Position numbers and translations under genes: made by a program. The notes below the pieces were generated by a model. It was not told the origin of the DNA and did no database searches. It was given only the letters and a program-made list of their open reading frames with translations. DNA of 64,000 nt from Hymenobacter radiodurans. Lineage in GTDB: Bacteria > Bacteroidota > Bacteroidia > Cytophagales > Hymenobacteraceae. Below, in pieces: positions 25,708-34,541 of the stretch; positions within the stretch are counted from its first letter, which is position 1, and each line of letters begins with the position of its first letter. The stretch spans positions 3,504,001 to 3,568,000 of the forward strand of contig NZ_CP037922.1 in the NCBI RefSeq assembly GCF_004355185.1, read 5' to 3'.

Positions 25708-26739
25708 CTACTTCTCAAGATCAGGGACAGCGGTTTGAGCCCGAAGCAGGCCGTTCGTTTCCTGCACCAGCCCAAATGGCTCGTCGCGGATGATGATGAA
25801 CCCATCTAGGTCGCATACTTGGGCTTGGCTGCTTATCTGCATTGCCCCCCAGATGCCCAGCGTCGTTTCCACCATGCAGCCAATCATCGTATCAAGGCCG
25901 TGGGCGCGGGTTTGCTGGAGTAGGCGCAACCCGTTGCGGTAGCCACCGGCTTTCATTAGCTTCATATTCACACCGTGAAACTGCTGGGCGATGTCGGCAA
26001 AATCGGCGTCGTTGGTTACCGACTCATCGGCGAAAACCGGATACGGTGAGCGGCTGCGTAGGTAGCGGTAGTGGTCGGTGCAGGCAGCAGGCAAGGGCTG
26101 CTCCAGCAACCGAACCGCAAGGCCGGGCAGGGGGGCAATTTTTTCCAGAAACTGCAACAGCGCATCGGCGTCAGTCCAGGCTTCGTTGCCATCAATAATC
26201 AGTTGGCGACCTGGGAGCGCGCGTGTTACCTCGCGTAGAAGGTCGTAGCCGCTGGCTTGATCAACCTTTATTTTAAGAATCGAAAAACGCCCCATATCCT
26301 GCTCCTGGATGAAGCTTGCCACATCGCCGGGGGGCATAATGGGGAGCGTAAGCGCAGTAGGAACGGACGCCGCCGGTTCGGGCAAGCCCAGCACCGCCGC
26401 CACCGATTGCCCCGTATGCGCGGCCTGCCAGTGCACGTAGGCCGATTCCAAGGCGAAGCTCAGGGCGTGCGCTACGGAGTGATGTACCAAGAACTCCGTG
26501 AGTTCATCCAATGAGGTTACGCGGCTCAGTCCATCAGCAGCCAAGCGCTCAAACTCAGCTTGCAGTCCCTCCGGCGACTCACCGTAGCGCACATTGGGTG
26601 CGGCCTCGCCCCAGCCTACAGCACCGCCAGCTTCTTGCTGCACCCGTACCAATAGGTTGGTTTTGGCAGTAGAAGCGTTGCGCGATATTTTCCAGGTGTA
26701 GCGTAGCGGCAACTCACGCGTTTCGATGGTCCAGAGCAT
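25708..26739 (-). CDS. Dipeptide epimerase (enolase superfamily)
   Basis: A 343-residue member of the muconate-lactonising/AE-epimerase group. The barrel keeps the catalytic set: KIKVD (Lys-x-Lys), IIDGNEAW (first metal Asp), LLEQPLP (Glu), VFADESVT (Asp-Glu) and the opposite Lys in MKLMKAGG. Such enzymes epimerise L-Ala-D/L-Glu and similar dipeptides, usually for recycling of murein peptides. Substrate range is inferred. ATG 26739 (MLWTIETRELPLRY) fits the family's beginning; the frame extends 16 codons further but without similarity. Confidence 0.87.
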   Translation of the reverse strand: MLWTIETRELPLRYTWKISRNASTAKTNLLVRVQQEAGGAVGWGEAAPNVRYGESPEGLQAEFERLAADGLSRVTSLDELTEFLVHHSVAHALSFALESAYVHWQAAHTGQSVAAVLGLPEPAASVPTALTLPIMPPGDVASFIQEQDMGRFSILKIKVDQASGYDLLREVTRALPGRQLIIDGNEAWTDADALLQFLEKIAPLPGLAVRLLEQPLPAACTDHYRYLRSRSPYPVFADESVTNDADFADIAQQFHGVNMKLMKAGGYRNGLRLLQQTRAHGLDTMIGCMVETTLGIWGAMQISSQAQVCDLDGFIIIRDEPFGLVQETNGLLRAQTAVPDLEK

Positions 26740-26898
26740 GAAATAGAGTATTGAGGCTGGCCGCCAGCATATCACGACCGAGCGCAAAGCTACTTTTATA
26801 CGGCACTAAAATCAGCGCTGCAGCGCACTATAAAAAGCCCCCCGCCACGATTAAATAGCTGCACACTATGCAAACCCTCTAACTGTTGACTGAAAACT

Positions 26899-26906
26899 TA
26901 TCTTTG
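26899..26906 (+). promoter_or_regulatory. -7 box of the dicarboxylate symporter gene
   Basis: TATCTTTG, a perfect TAnnTTTG, 34 bases before the ATG at 26941. Confidence 0.55.
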
Positions 26907-26940
26907 CTGACAATCCCCAGTAATCTCCACCCTACTCTGC

Positions 26941-28356
26941 ATGAAGTTTTCGCGCATCGTTCCGCTCATTCTGATTCTGTCCTTGGTGGCCATTGTGCTC
27001 ACCGTGCTGTCAGCTTATAATATAGTGGCGCTGCCGCTCGCTGTGCCCCGCATAGCCCGCTGGCTAGCCCTGGCCGCAATGGTAGTATATGCCTATCAGC
27101 GCCGCTCCCTTACTTTCTGGATAGTCGTCAGCATGTTCGTGGGGGCCGAAATTGGTAATGACTATCCGGTTTTTGCCCAAAACCTGAAGGTGCTCAGCGA
27201 CGTGTTTCTGCGCTTAGTAAAAACCATTATTGCTCCTCTGGTTTTTGCCACGCTGGTGGTAGGCATCGCTGGCCACGCCGATTTGAAGCAGGTAGGCAAA
27301 ATGGGTATTAAAGCGCTAGTGTACTTTGAGGTTGTTACTACGTTTGCTCTCTTCATCGGCTTGGCAGCCATTAACTTGAGCAAAGCCGGCGTCGGCATCA
27401 GCCAAGCCGGAGCTGATACAAGTGAGAAACTGCAAACCGTAGAACAATCTACTTCCGATATTATTCTACACATCTTCCCCGAAAATATTGCCAAGTCGGT
27501 AGCGGAAGGGCAAGTTTTACAGGTAGTTGTGTTTGCTATCATCTTCGCAATTGGCTTGGCCATGGTGCACGGCAAGCACCGCCGGCCGATGCTGGAGGTG
27601 ATGGAAAGCCTGTCGGAGGTTATGTTCAAATTCACCAATGTGGTGATGTTTTTTGCCCCCCTGGGCGTCGGTGGTGCCCTGGCTTATACTGTGGGTAAAA
27701 TGGGTTTTGCGCCGCTGTTCAACGCTTTTCAGCTTCTGCTTACCCTGTATGTGGCGCTCATTGCCTTTTTGCTGATTGTACTGCTTCCTATTGCCTTTTT
27801 CGCCCGTATTCCGATTAAGCGCTTTATCCAAGCCATTGCAGAGCCAGTAAGTATTGCCTTTGCCACTACCAGTTCGGAGGCCGCATTACCGCGGGCCATG
27901 GAAGCAATGGAAAGCATCGGGGTGCCGCGTCGCATCGTGGCCTTCGTCATGCCGACTGGCTATTCCTTTAATCTTGATGGCACCACGCTTTACCTTTCGC
28001 TCGCAGCCGTATTTGTGGCACAAGCGGCGGGCGTAGAACTAAGCTTCGGTCAGCAATTGGTCATGGTATTTACGCTGATGCTTACCAGCAAAGGCGTAGC
28101 TGGCGTGCCCCGCGCTTCTCTCGTTATTCTGCTGGCGACGGTAGCTTCTTTTAACCTCCCCTCGTGGCCAGTCTTTATCATTCTGGGCATCGATGCGCTC
28201 ATGGATATGGCCCGTACTGCCGTGAACGTAATCGGTAACTGCCTAGCAACAGCCGTAGTAGCTCGTTGGGAAGGTGAGTTTGTAGACAACTATGTAGCCC
28301 CGCCCGTCGATGAACTCGCCGAAGCAGACAGTGCCCTAGCGCAGCACACTCACTAA
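26941..28356 (+). CDS. Dicarboxylate/amino acid:cation symporter (DAACS)
   Basis: A 471-residue inner-membrane carrier of the GltP/DctA family, which takes up glutamate, aspartate or C4-dicarboxylates with sodium or protons. Visible motifs: LVKTIIAPLVFATLVVGIAG, the serine-rich loop FATTSSEAALPRAMEAME (re-entrant hairpin 1), PTGYSFNLDGTTLYLS (the NLDGT substrate/ion motif), GVAGVPRASLVIL (hairpin 2) and DMARTAVNVIGNCLAT (the DRxRT-like ligand-binding helix). Two extra N-terminal helices precede the core. A perfect -7 box lies upstream and a symmetric terminator downstream. Confidence 0.93.
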   Translation: MKFSRIVPLILILSLVAIVLTVLSAYNIVALPLAVPRIARWLALAAMVVYAYQRRSLTFWIVVSMFVGAEIGNDYPVFAQNLKVLSDVFLRLVKTIIAPLVFATLVVGIAGHADLKQVGKMGIKALVYFEVVTTFALFIGLAAINLSKAGVGISQAGADTSEKLQTVEQSTSDIILHIFPENIAKSVAEGQVLQVVVFAIIFAIGLAMVHGKHRRPMLEVMESLSEVMFKFTNVVMFFAPLGVGGALAYTVGKMGFAPLFNAFQLLLTLYVALIAFLLIVLLPIAFFARIPIKRFIQAIAEPVSIAFATTSSEAALPRAMEAMESIGVPRRIVAFVMPTGYSFNLDGTTLYLSLAAVFVAQAAGVELSFGQQLVMVFTLMLTSKGVAGVPRASLVILLATVASFNLPSWPVFIILGIDALMDMARTAVNVIGNCLATAVVARWEGEFVDNYVAPPVDELAEADSALAQHTH

Positions 28357-28434
28357 TTTACTCGACGACTAACTTGTCATTCAATAGATTGTCGATTTAA
28401 CGACACTGGGTTGAGTTGCTAAATTATTAGAATA

Positions 28435-28474
28435 ATGAAAGAGGCCTACTTAGAAATAAGTAGGCCTCTTTCAT
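28435..28474. terminator. Symmetric hairpin terminator
   Basis: ATGAAAGAGGCCTACTTA, 4-base loop, perfect complement. It is an 18-bp perfect stem about 80 bases after the symporter. It differs from the poly-C type used elsewhere. Confidence 0.75.
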
Positions 28475-28586
28475 GTGCAAAACATTAGCCTACCGTATAC
28501 ATAGGCAATCTGGTATTTAATCAATTAAATGTATTATTTATTGAATAACCGTATATAACGCTTCATATTCGGTGCTAAAGTTGTCT

Positions 28587-28594
28587 TATTTTTG
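28587..28594 (+). promoter_or_regulatory. -7 box upstream of the lipoprotein gene at 28621
   Basis: TATTTTTG (perfect TAnnTTTG) 26 bases before the first ATG of the lipoprotein. Confidence 0.5.
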
Positions 28595-28620
28595 ATATAG
28601 CCATGCGCTTATCGCTCTGA

Positions 28621-29283
28621 ATGACAACGCTTATGAGACACACTCTACGGTACTTAGTTTTCTTTCTACTGTCAGGAATTATCCTAGCAAGCTGCAAATC
28701 GGCGGATAAAGTATTGTTTAAAGCCACGCCAGCCAGCCTTACCAGCCGCTTGCCAGCTCTGCAGGTCGATGTTGACAATAGTCTACTCATGGTATCGGAG
28801 GCCACCGAGTATGACGATGCGCGTAAGATGTTTGAACAGGAGCTGAATCAAAACATCATTGATGCTGATGACAGTACCAAGTTTGGCTACGTGAAGCTTC
28901 AAATAATGGAAGCGTCGGTGTCTCGCCCAAGGAGGGCCGTGCAGGTTTTTCAGATGATGACCTTGCTTACGCCTTCTATGCTGGGCGTGCCGCTGGGCTG
29001 GTATTGCAGTCGGGTGAGAGCCGAAGTGCAACTCTATGATGCGCATGGCGAATTGCTGGGCACGTATGCCGGCACGGGCCAATCGTCGGTGCGGGTGGCG
29101 ATGTACCACGGATATTCCCAGAGCGACGCTCCCCGCCTAGCCGATATAATAGCGCTTCGCCATGCACTCGACCAGATTCGGCCCCAACTGGAAGTAGACG
29201 CCGCCGCCCTAAAAACTGAATTCGCAAATCGTGGTCCCGTCGAAGTTATCATGGGCCAGACCGTAGCCACGAGCCCACACTAA
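28621..29283 (+). CDS. Putative lipoprotein of unknown function
   Basis: A 220-residue protein with a lipoprotein signal peptide; the lipobox ILASC puts the lipidated Cys at about residue 25. The mature part has an alternating pattern suggesting an alpha/beta fold. It contains an EYDDARKMFEQELNQN helix and a hydrophobic segment FQMMTLLTPSMLGVPLGW that may be buried or membrane-associated. No known family is recognised with confidence. ATG 28633 (MRHTLRY) is an alternative start. The TAA stop is part of the terminator's A-tract. Confidence 0.7.
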   Translation: MTTLMRHTLRYLVFFLLSGIILASCKSADKVLFKATPASLTSRLPALQVDVDNSLLMVSEATEYDDARKMFEQELNQNIIDADDSTKFGYVKLQIMEASVSRPRRAVQVFQMMTLLTPSMLGVPLGWYCSRVRAEVQLYDAHGELLGTYAGTGQSSVRVAMYHGYSQSDAPRLADIIALRHALDQIRPQLEVDAAALKTEFANRGPVEVIMGQTVATSPH

Positions 29284-29319
29284 AAAAAGCCCCCAGCAAC
29301 GTTACTGGGGGCTTTTTTA
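29282..29319 (+). terminator. Intrinsic terminator with embedded stop codon
   Basis: A7-GCCCCCAGCAACGTTACTGGGGGC-T6. Perfect 5 C/5 G stem; the TAA of the lipoprotein gene overlaps the A-tract. Confidence 0.92.
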
Positions 29320-29534
29320 TGAAACTCCCTGAAGCGGCTGATGCCTCAAACAATGGCGGATACTCCCCTTTGTCCAGACAAGCCAGGCTACATTATAACC
29401 GGTAGCGTCGCGCCCAAAGTCCACAATGAGCCAAGTTAAGAGCCTCTGAAGAAGTTAGCAGACTTTCTCACAGCGATGTTCGTTAAGCGATTGCGCTGGG
29501 GGGCTTTTCTCCTACTATCCTCGGCGCAGCTACT

Positions 29535-29542
29535 TATCTTTA
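29535..29542 (+). promoter_or_regulatory. -7 box, near-leaderless, of the gene at 29549
   Basis: TATCTTTA with six bases to the ATG at 29549. Confidence 0.5.
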
Positions 29543-29548
29543 CCGGCT

Positions 29549-30145
29549 ATGAGGCGTAACTTATTTACTTGGATGCTGGGGCTATTGGTAGCTATGGCAG
29601 TAAGTGCCTGCTGCGGCAGCGTATCCTGCGAGTGCGACGATACCCTGGAAGATGCTGTCTATTTTCAGTTTAACCTCGCTGACTCGTTGGGCGCCACTGG
29701 CTTCCGCGCTGCCGATGTAGATACCGTCGTGCTAGTACGCTACCCATATGTTGATCCGTTGGTACAGCTGCCACCAAACGCGCCCGAAGTACCCAATGAT
29801 ACCGCCCGCATTATTCGCTCGCGCAGCCTGGCCGCCGAGCCTATCGTGCTCAATACTTCCGCACCCTTCACTGCGGGCGGCGGGCGCAAACTTGATGCGT
29901 ACAAGTATCAGCTATTTGTCGTTCGCCATTTTTCAGCCGGCATCAGTCCTCAACCGGTTTACTTCTCGCTTGACTCCATCAGCCTAGCAGGTAGATTTGT
30001 AGGTGATGGCTGCTGCACCTGCTATCAAAACGAGGGCAAAAAGCTGCGCGTGACAAAGGCCGAAAAACCTGGCACTTCGGGCACAATTATAGATATAACC
30101 TCAGCCGTAGGTGCCGAGCCCAAGCCCGTTGTTCTTAGCCGCTAG
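29549..30145 (+). CDS. Cys-rich putative lipoprotein
   Basis: A 198-residue product with a signal peptide whose lipobox is AVSAC (residues 17-21). It is immediately followed by a Cys-rich patch CGSVSCECDD, and a second pair of adjacent Cys appears late (GDGCCTCYQNEGKK). The body is beta-rich, with no domain recognised. The Cys clusters suggest disulfides or metal binding, which is inference. It has its own promoter box only six bases from the ATG. The single motif GGGGGGCTTTT at 29498 lies upstream without a pairing arm. Confidence 0.68.
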   Translation: MRRNLFTWMLGLLVAMAVSACCGSVSCECDDTLEDAVYFQFNLADSLGATGFRAADVDTVVLVRYPYVDPLVQLPPNAPEVPNDTARIIRSRSLAAEPIVLNTSAPFTAGGGRKLDAYKYQLFVVRHFSAGISPQPVYFSLDSISLAGRFVGDGCCTCYQNEGKKLRVTKAEKPGTSGTIIDITSAVGAEPKPVVLSR

Positions 30146-30271
30146 CGTACTGGTAATGAACGTGTGACTAACGGCATTCAGACTTACTTATCTTGCGTAT
30201 ACTAACAGTGCCGTGCTAATTGGCTGCTGTTCGTAAATCAATTAATCATTACCGGGGTTATACGCTTTGTC

Positions 30272-32599
30272 ATGCTGAAAGAACTATCACCCCACGTCGC
30301 CACGGCCTTTCCTTTCACCACTACCCTGAGTCTGGAGCCGCTGATTGCGTACTGGCACGCCCGTGAAACCGATCCAAATCCGGGGGTGGCGCTCTTGGCT
30401 CGCTCCATCGGCGAGCAGGTGGCCGCCGCCGAGTGGGCGCGTGGCCCTATCATCGACCACGCTACCATTGAGTGCAACTGCGACTTAGTGGAAACGCTGA
30501 TGCTGGCCGTTATTCCGGCGGCGTCTTTTCATACAGCCATCAGCGGCGTTATTCCGCCTTTCCAACGCTACAGCTTCTATCATACGCCGCGCTTTGCGGA
30601 AGTGCTCCTCAATCCACAGCAGAACATTAAGCAGCCCCTGAATGTGGATGCGCGCACCATGGAAGTTTACATGGCGCGAATGGCTTATGCCCTGATTCTG
30701 GATAAGATATACGGCGTACAGTTGCCTATCACGGGCTCCATTACGTTTACTGTTCCCGATTATAACATCGGCCTGTATCGGCACTACAGTGTCGATTTTG
30801 ACTCTACCTTTCTGGATGTTCGCCTGCTTGGTGAGCGGCCCGCGCTAACGTCGGCGCAGCTGGATACGCTGACGCACAACCTGCACCGCACCGACTTATG
30901 GCAGGAGCTTTTGCCCCCCAGCAGCTTTGAGCTAGTTGGCTTTAACATCCTGAACCTGGCGGATGTAACGGAGCAGGAAATTCTCTCGGAGCTGAAGTAC
31001 GACCTGCTGGAGCGCGATGTACTGCAAGCCTCCGACCGGCTGGAGCAGATTCAGGAAAAGCTGCGGGTGCTATTTGGCCGCCCTTTTTTACAATTGGGCA
31101 TTGCGGCCTACGATGAGAAGAAAAAGGCCTTCGTTGACTTTGGCCGCAAAATCAACCACAGCTTTCTGACCAAGCAACTGGCTCACCAAGAGGCAGGTAG
31201 CGGCTTCCGCCAAATCTATTCCCAGCTTTGGCAAGACCGCCAGCCGCTGGTACTGGAAGATGTGGAGCAGGCTGATATTCCCGAAGATTTGCGTCAGCAA
31301 ATTCTGGGCATTGGCATTCGCAGCGCCATTCTAGCCCTACTGCCGTACGGCGACGACACGGTGGGCTTGCTTGAACTGGGCTCGCCGAACGTGAACGATC
31401 TGGACGAGTTTTGCCTAGAGAAAGTAAATCAGTTTGTGCCTCTATTCGCGGTGGCTGTAAAGCGCAATGCAGAAGAGATTCAGACGCGCGTGCAGGCAAT
31501 TATTAAGGAAAAATTCACGGCCATCCATCCCACCATGGAATGGCGCTTCACCGATGCAGCCCTGAACCTGCTGGCCAAGGTGGAAGAAGGCAATAAGAAC
31601 GCTGAGATAGAGCCCATTGTGTTTCATGACGTGTATCCGCTACACGGCTCCAGCGACATTCGCAGCAGCAGTACCGCTCGCAACGACGCCATTCAGGGTG
31701 ACTTGATCGAGCATCTTACTTTGGCTAATAAAGTGCTGAAAAAAGCCTCCGAGTTTCAGGCGCTGCCTATTCTGGATGAGCTCAAGTTTTACGTGTCGAA
31801 GCACCTGCGCCGCCTGCGGCAAGGTATTTTGACTGGTGATGAAGTAAGCATTTTCGAGTCGCTGAAGACGGAAGTAGAGCCCCTGTTCGATTATTTGTCT
31901 CAGAATACTCCCGATTTGCGACCTGTCATTGCGAATTATTGGTCTAATATGGACCCTGATCTGGGTATTCTGTATAAGCGCCGCAAGGAGTTTGAGCAAA
32001 GCGTAACGCTGCTCAATGATACCGTAAGCGACTACCTTGATGAGGAAGAGGAAAAGGCGCAGGAAATGTTTCCCCACTACTTTCAGCGCCTCAAAACCGA
32101 CGGTGTAGAGCACAACATTTACGTAGGTGCTTCGCTGGTAGAGAACAAGCCTTTTGACTTGGTTTTCCTAAAAAACCTGCGCCTGTGGCAGTTGCTGGTA
32201 ATGATAGAAATTACTCGCCGGACGACTGCGCTTCGGGATCAGCTACCGGTGCCACTAGAAACCACCCAGCTGATTCTTATTCATGGTCAGCCGCTTAACA
32301 TCCGTTTCCGCCTTGATGAGCGGCAGTTTGATGTGGATGGCGCCTACAACATCCGCTATGAGATTATCAAGAAGCGGATTGACAAAGCCACTGTATTGGG
32401 CACTGGCGAGCGACTAACGCAGCCAGGCTATATTGCCCTCGTTTACGCGCAGCAGCGCGAAGCTGATGAGTATCTGGAGTACCTCGATTATTTGCAAGAC
32501 CGCGGCCTTTTGGAGCCGGAAGTAGAAGAGTTAGAATTGGAAGAATTGCAGGGCGTAAAGGGTCTGCTGGCGCTTCGGGTGAAAGTGAAGCTCGGCTAA
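30272..32599 (+). CDS. Large soluble protein with a central GAF-like domain
   Basis: A 775-residue cytoplasmic protein. Residues 1-250 are an unclassified N-terminal region. A GAF-like domain (about 255-415) is recognised by FLQLGIAAYDE, DRQPLVLEDVEQADIPEDLRQQILGIGIRSAILALLPYGDDTVGLLELGS. A long helical region follows, then an acidic end EVEELELEELQG. There is no kinase, cyclase, HD or DNA-binding domain visible, so any output must be through partners. The helix joining the GAF to the rest (VAVKRNAEEIQTRVQAIIKEKFTAIHP) suits dimerisation. Its ligand and role are unknown. ATG 30272 is the only good start. Confidence 0.78.
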   Translation: MLKELSPHVATAFPFTTTLSLEPLIAYWHARETDPNPGVALLARSIGEQVAAAEWARGPIIDHATIECNCDLVETLMLAVIPAASFHTAISGVIPPFQRYSFYHTPRFAEVLLNPQQNIKQPLNVDARTMEVYMARMAYALILDKIYGVQLPITGSITFTVPDYNIGLYRHYSVDFDSTFLDVRLLGERPALTSAQLDTLTHNLHRTDLWQELLPPSSFELVGFNILNLADVTEQEILSELKYDLLERDVLQASDRLEQIQEKLRVLFGRPFLQLGIAAYDEKKKAFVDFGRKINHSFLTKQLAHQEAGSGFRQIYSQLWQDRQPLVLEDVEQADIPEDLRQQILGIGIRSAILALLPYGDDTVGLLELGSPNVNDLDEFCLEKVNQFVPLFAVAVKRNAEEIQTRVQAIIKEKFTAIHPTMEWRFTDAALNLLAKVEEGNKNAEIEPIVFHDVYPLHGSSDIRSSSTARNDAIQGDLIEHLTLANKVLKKASEFQALPILDELKFYVSKHLRRLRQGILTGDEVSIFESLKTEVEPLFDYLSQNTPDLRPVIANYWSNMDPDLGILYKRRKEFEQSVTLLNDTVSDYLDEEEEKAQEMFPHYFQRLKTDGVEHNIYVGASLVENKPFDLVFLKNLRLWQLLVMIEITRRTTALRDQLPVPLETTQLILIHGQPLNIRFRLDERQFDVDGAYNIRYEIIKKRIDKATVLGTGERLTQPGYIALVYAQQREADEYLEYLDYLQDRGLLEPEVEELELEELQGVKGLLALRVKVKLG

Positions 32600-32609
32600 A
32601 TGAGTGGAT

Positions 32610-32639
32610 GAAGAAGTGAATTCAATCAGTCACTTCTTC
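32610..32639. repeat. Hairpin at the junction of two convergent genes
   Basis: GAAGAAGTGA, ten-base loop, TCACTTCTTC; it overlaps the 3' end of the PAP2 gene. It could end transcription but lacks a T run. Confidence 0.4.
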
Positions 32640-33308
32640 CTCCAATATGGCTTTCTCGCGCCACCATAGGTGCAAGCCTGCCCGCAGTAGAATGAGCCAC
32701 GCCAAACCTGCGGCGAAACCTGCCAGCACATCCGTAAAGTAGTGCACGTGCAGATACACCCGGCTCATGCCAATCAGAAAGGCCCACAGAAATAGTAGCG
32801 CCGCCCAGGCCGGGTGGCGGCGATGACGCCACAGCAGCCAGGCCAAACAGCCATACAGTGCTAACCCAATCATGGCGTGGCCGCTGGGAAAGCTCAGACC
32901 ATACTGCTGCAACAAGGCAGTATCGGGGCGCAGACGGTGGAAATGGGTTTTTAGTAATTGATTAAGTAGTGCCGCACCCGCAATAGCCCAAAACACTTCC
33001 AACCCTTCGCGACGGTGGTTGCGTAGGGCTAGGCCTGCTGGCAACAGAATGGCAGTAGCCACCAGAAACGGCGCTGAAGCAAAAAACGTAATTCCGCGGA
33101 TCCACGGCGTGAGTGCGGGCCACTGGGCTCGGTGGGCATCCATCCATTGGAAGGCAGCTTCATCGAGTGCCCCCGACTGCTGCTCAAAGACGATACGTGT
33201 CAGGTAAAAAAACACCACAAACGCTGCCAGAAACAGCACACTCACCAGCACAATCTCTACTGTTAGCAGCCCTAAAAGCTTCAGGAGTTTGGTGGTGAGG
33301 GTTTTCAT
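32622..33308 (-). CDS. PAP2-family membrane phosphatase (copy 1)
   Basis: A 228-residue integral membrane protein with about six helices. It holds the three PAP2 active-site motifs: KTHFHRLRP (K-x6-RP), SFPSGHAMIG (PSGH) and SRVYLHVHYFTDVLAG (SR-x5-H-x3-D). Such enzymes remove phosphate from lipids, for example undecaprenyl pyrophosphate, phosphatidate or phosphatidylglycerophosphate; the substrate is not fixed by sequence. It is clearly paralogous to the gene at 33700-34419 and lies beyond the tRNA on the same strand. Confidence 0.9.
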   Translation of the reverse strand: MKTLTTKLLKLLGLLTVEIVLVSVLFLAAFVVFFYLTRIVFEQQSGALDEAAFQWMDAHRAQWPALTPWIRGITFFASAPFLVATAILLPAGLALRNHRREGLEVFWAIAGAALLNQLLKTHFHRLRPDTALLQQYGLSFPSGHAMIGLALYGCLAWLLWRHRRHPAWAALLFLWAFLIGMSRVYLHVHYFTDVLAGFAAGLAWLILLRAGLHLWWREKAILEEEVTD

Positions 33309-33461
33309 ACCGGAAAATAGCGCTTCAACTGTTTTCTTCTCATCATTCTTTCCTCTGAAGAATGAGCAAGCCAGCTTTTTAGCGTTTAGGTTTTATACCT
33401 GAGTCTTGTACATCAAAGCCCAAAAACGGATTCTGGGGGGCTTTTCGCTGGCCCAAAAACA

Positions 33462-33497
33462 AAAAAAGCTGACCCTCATGGGTCAGCTTTTTTTGTT
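33462..33497 (-). terminator. Terminator after tRNA-Leu
   Basis: A7-GCTGACCC, short loop, GGGTCAGC-T7, directly behind the tRNA 3' end on the minus strand. It is symmetric and so could work both ways. Confidence 0.88.
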
Positions 33498-33498
33498 G

Positions 33499-33580
33499 TG
33501 CGCTCGGGGAGACTCGAACTCCCACACCTTGCGGAACTGCCGCCTGAAGACAGCGCGTCTACCAATTTCGCCACAAGCGC
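33499..33580 (-). tRNA. tRNA-Leu, anticodon CAG
   Basis: The 82-base sequence folds as a class II tRNA. The acceptor is GCGCTTG/CGAGCGC with discriminator A, and the D arm holds TGGTAGAC. The anticodon stem is CTGTC/GGCAG with loop TTCAGGC, giving anticodon CAG. There is a variable arm (GTTCCGCAAGGTG region) and a T arm with GTTCGAGTC. CCA is not encoded. It reads CUG codons, which are frequent in this GC-rich genome. Confidence 0.95.
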
Positions 33581-33699
33581 AGCATTAGTTAACTGGCACT
33601 TTCCTCATTGGAGGTGTCTTTTAACGCTGCAAAGATAGGAGCAGCCGAGGCTTTTCGACAATTCTTTTCTCAAAAATTTCTACCCAACAAGCTCCTAGC

Positions 33700-34419
33700 T
33701 TAGCTTGCAGGCTGTTCTTCAAGGGATTGCAAGCGGCGAGCAAGACGTTTTTTTGTCTGGATTTCAAGGCGCCGAAGCACTGGAATTGCGACTAGCAACC
33801 AGACTATGCCAGCGGTGAAGCCAGCCAGCACGTCGGTGGCGTAGTGCACCCGCAGATACACGCGCGTTAGGCCAATGAGCAGAATTAAGGAGCCCAAGAG
33901 AGTAATCAGAAGCCAGCGCCAGATGGGGCGGCGCACGTGGGTATATACCAGATAAATCAGCAGACCATAGAAGGAAGCACTGATCATGGCGTGGCCGCTG
34001 GGAAAGCTGAGCCCGGATGCGGAGGTAAGCGGCAGCAACGGCCGCGGCCGATTGTAAAAACTCTTGAGTACCAGATTGAGGGAGATGCTACCGAGCGCGA
34101 CGACTGGAACCAGAAGCGAATACCACCGATGGCGGCGGCGCAGCAGAAACCAGCCAATCAGGGCTAATGCTACCGCGGTAATGAAATTGCGGGAGGCCAG
34201 AAATGTGATAGTTTCGACCCACACCTGCCGCTCGGGCCCCAGCAGATTACGTGCCCAGCGAAATGCCTGCGCATCAAAATGAGCCGCGTCCTGATCGAAT
34301 ACCTCTCGACTGACAGCCAAAAAGAATAGTACGCCCACAACTCCCAAAGTGAGCGTAATGGCAAATTCGGTGATGAATAATAACAAGCCCGCCAATATGC
34401 GGCGCAACGTATTCGTCAT
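33700..34419 (-). CDS. PAP2-family membrane phosphatase (copy 2)
   Basis: A 239-residue paralogue of copy 1 with the same topology and motifs: KSFYNRPRP, SFPSGHAMIS and TRVYLRVHYATDVLAG. In the third motif Thr-Arg replaces Ser-Arg, which is tolerated in the family. A basic C-terminal tail (TKKRLARRLQSLEE) is specific to this copy. The two copies lie on either side of tRNA-Leu, on the same strand, and probably arose by duplication. The gene is divergent from the methyltransferase gene. Confidence 0.9.
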   Translation of the reverse strand: MTNTLRRILAGLLLFITEFAITLTLGVVGVLFFLAVSREVFDQDAAHFDAQAFRWARNLLGPERQVWVETITFLASRNFITAVALALIGWFLLRRRHRWYSLLVPVVALGSISLNLVLKSFYNRPRPLLPLTSASGLSFPSGHAMISASFYGLLIYLVYTHVRRPIWRWLLITLLGSLILLIGLTRVYLRVHYATDVLAGFTAGIVWLLVAIPVLRRLEIQTKKRLARRLQSLEEQPAS

Positions 34420-34541
34420 AAAGGGTAACTACGGGTGCTGAAGTGAGTACGCTGCAAACTTTGGTATGTTTACGCAACGCAGGCAGGGAAGCGTTGGGTA
34501 TCAGTGCCTTGGTTAAAAGCGGTTTTTGAAGCTGCCGCCGC

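Noticed and set aside
33406..33588. Short ORF on the plus strand across the tRNA region
   Set aside because: It lies over the tRNA-Leu gene and its terminator in antisense and has no protein-like features.
34064..34282. ORFs antisense to the second PAP2 gene
   Set aside because: The opposite strand holds all three PAP2 active-site motifs; the antisense frames are Arg-rich shadows.
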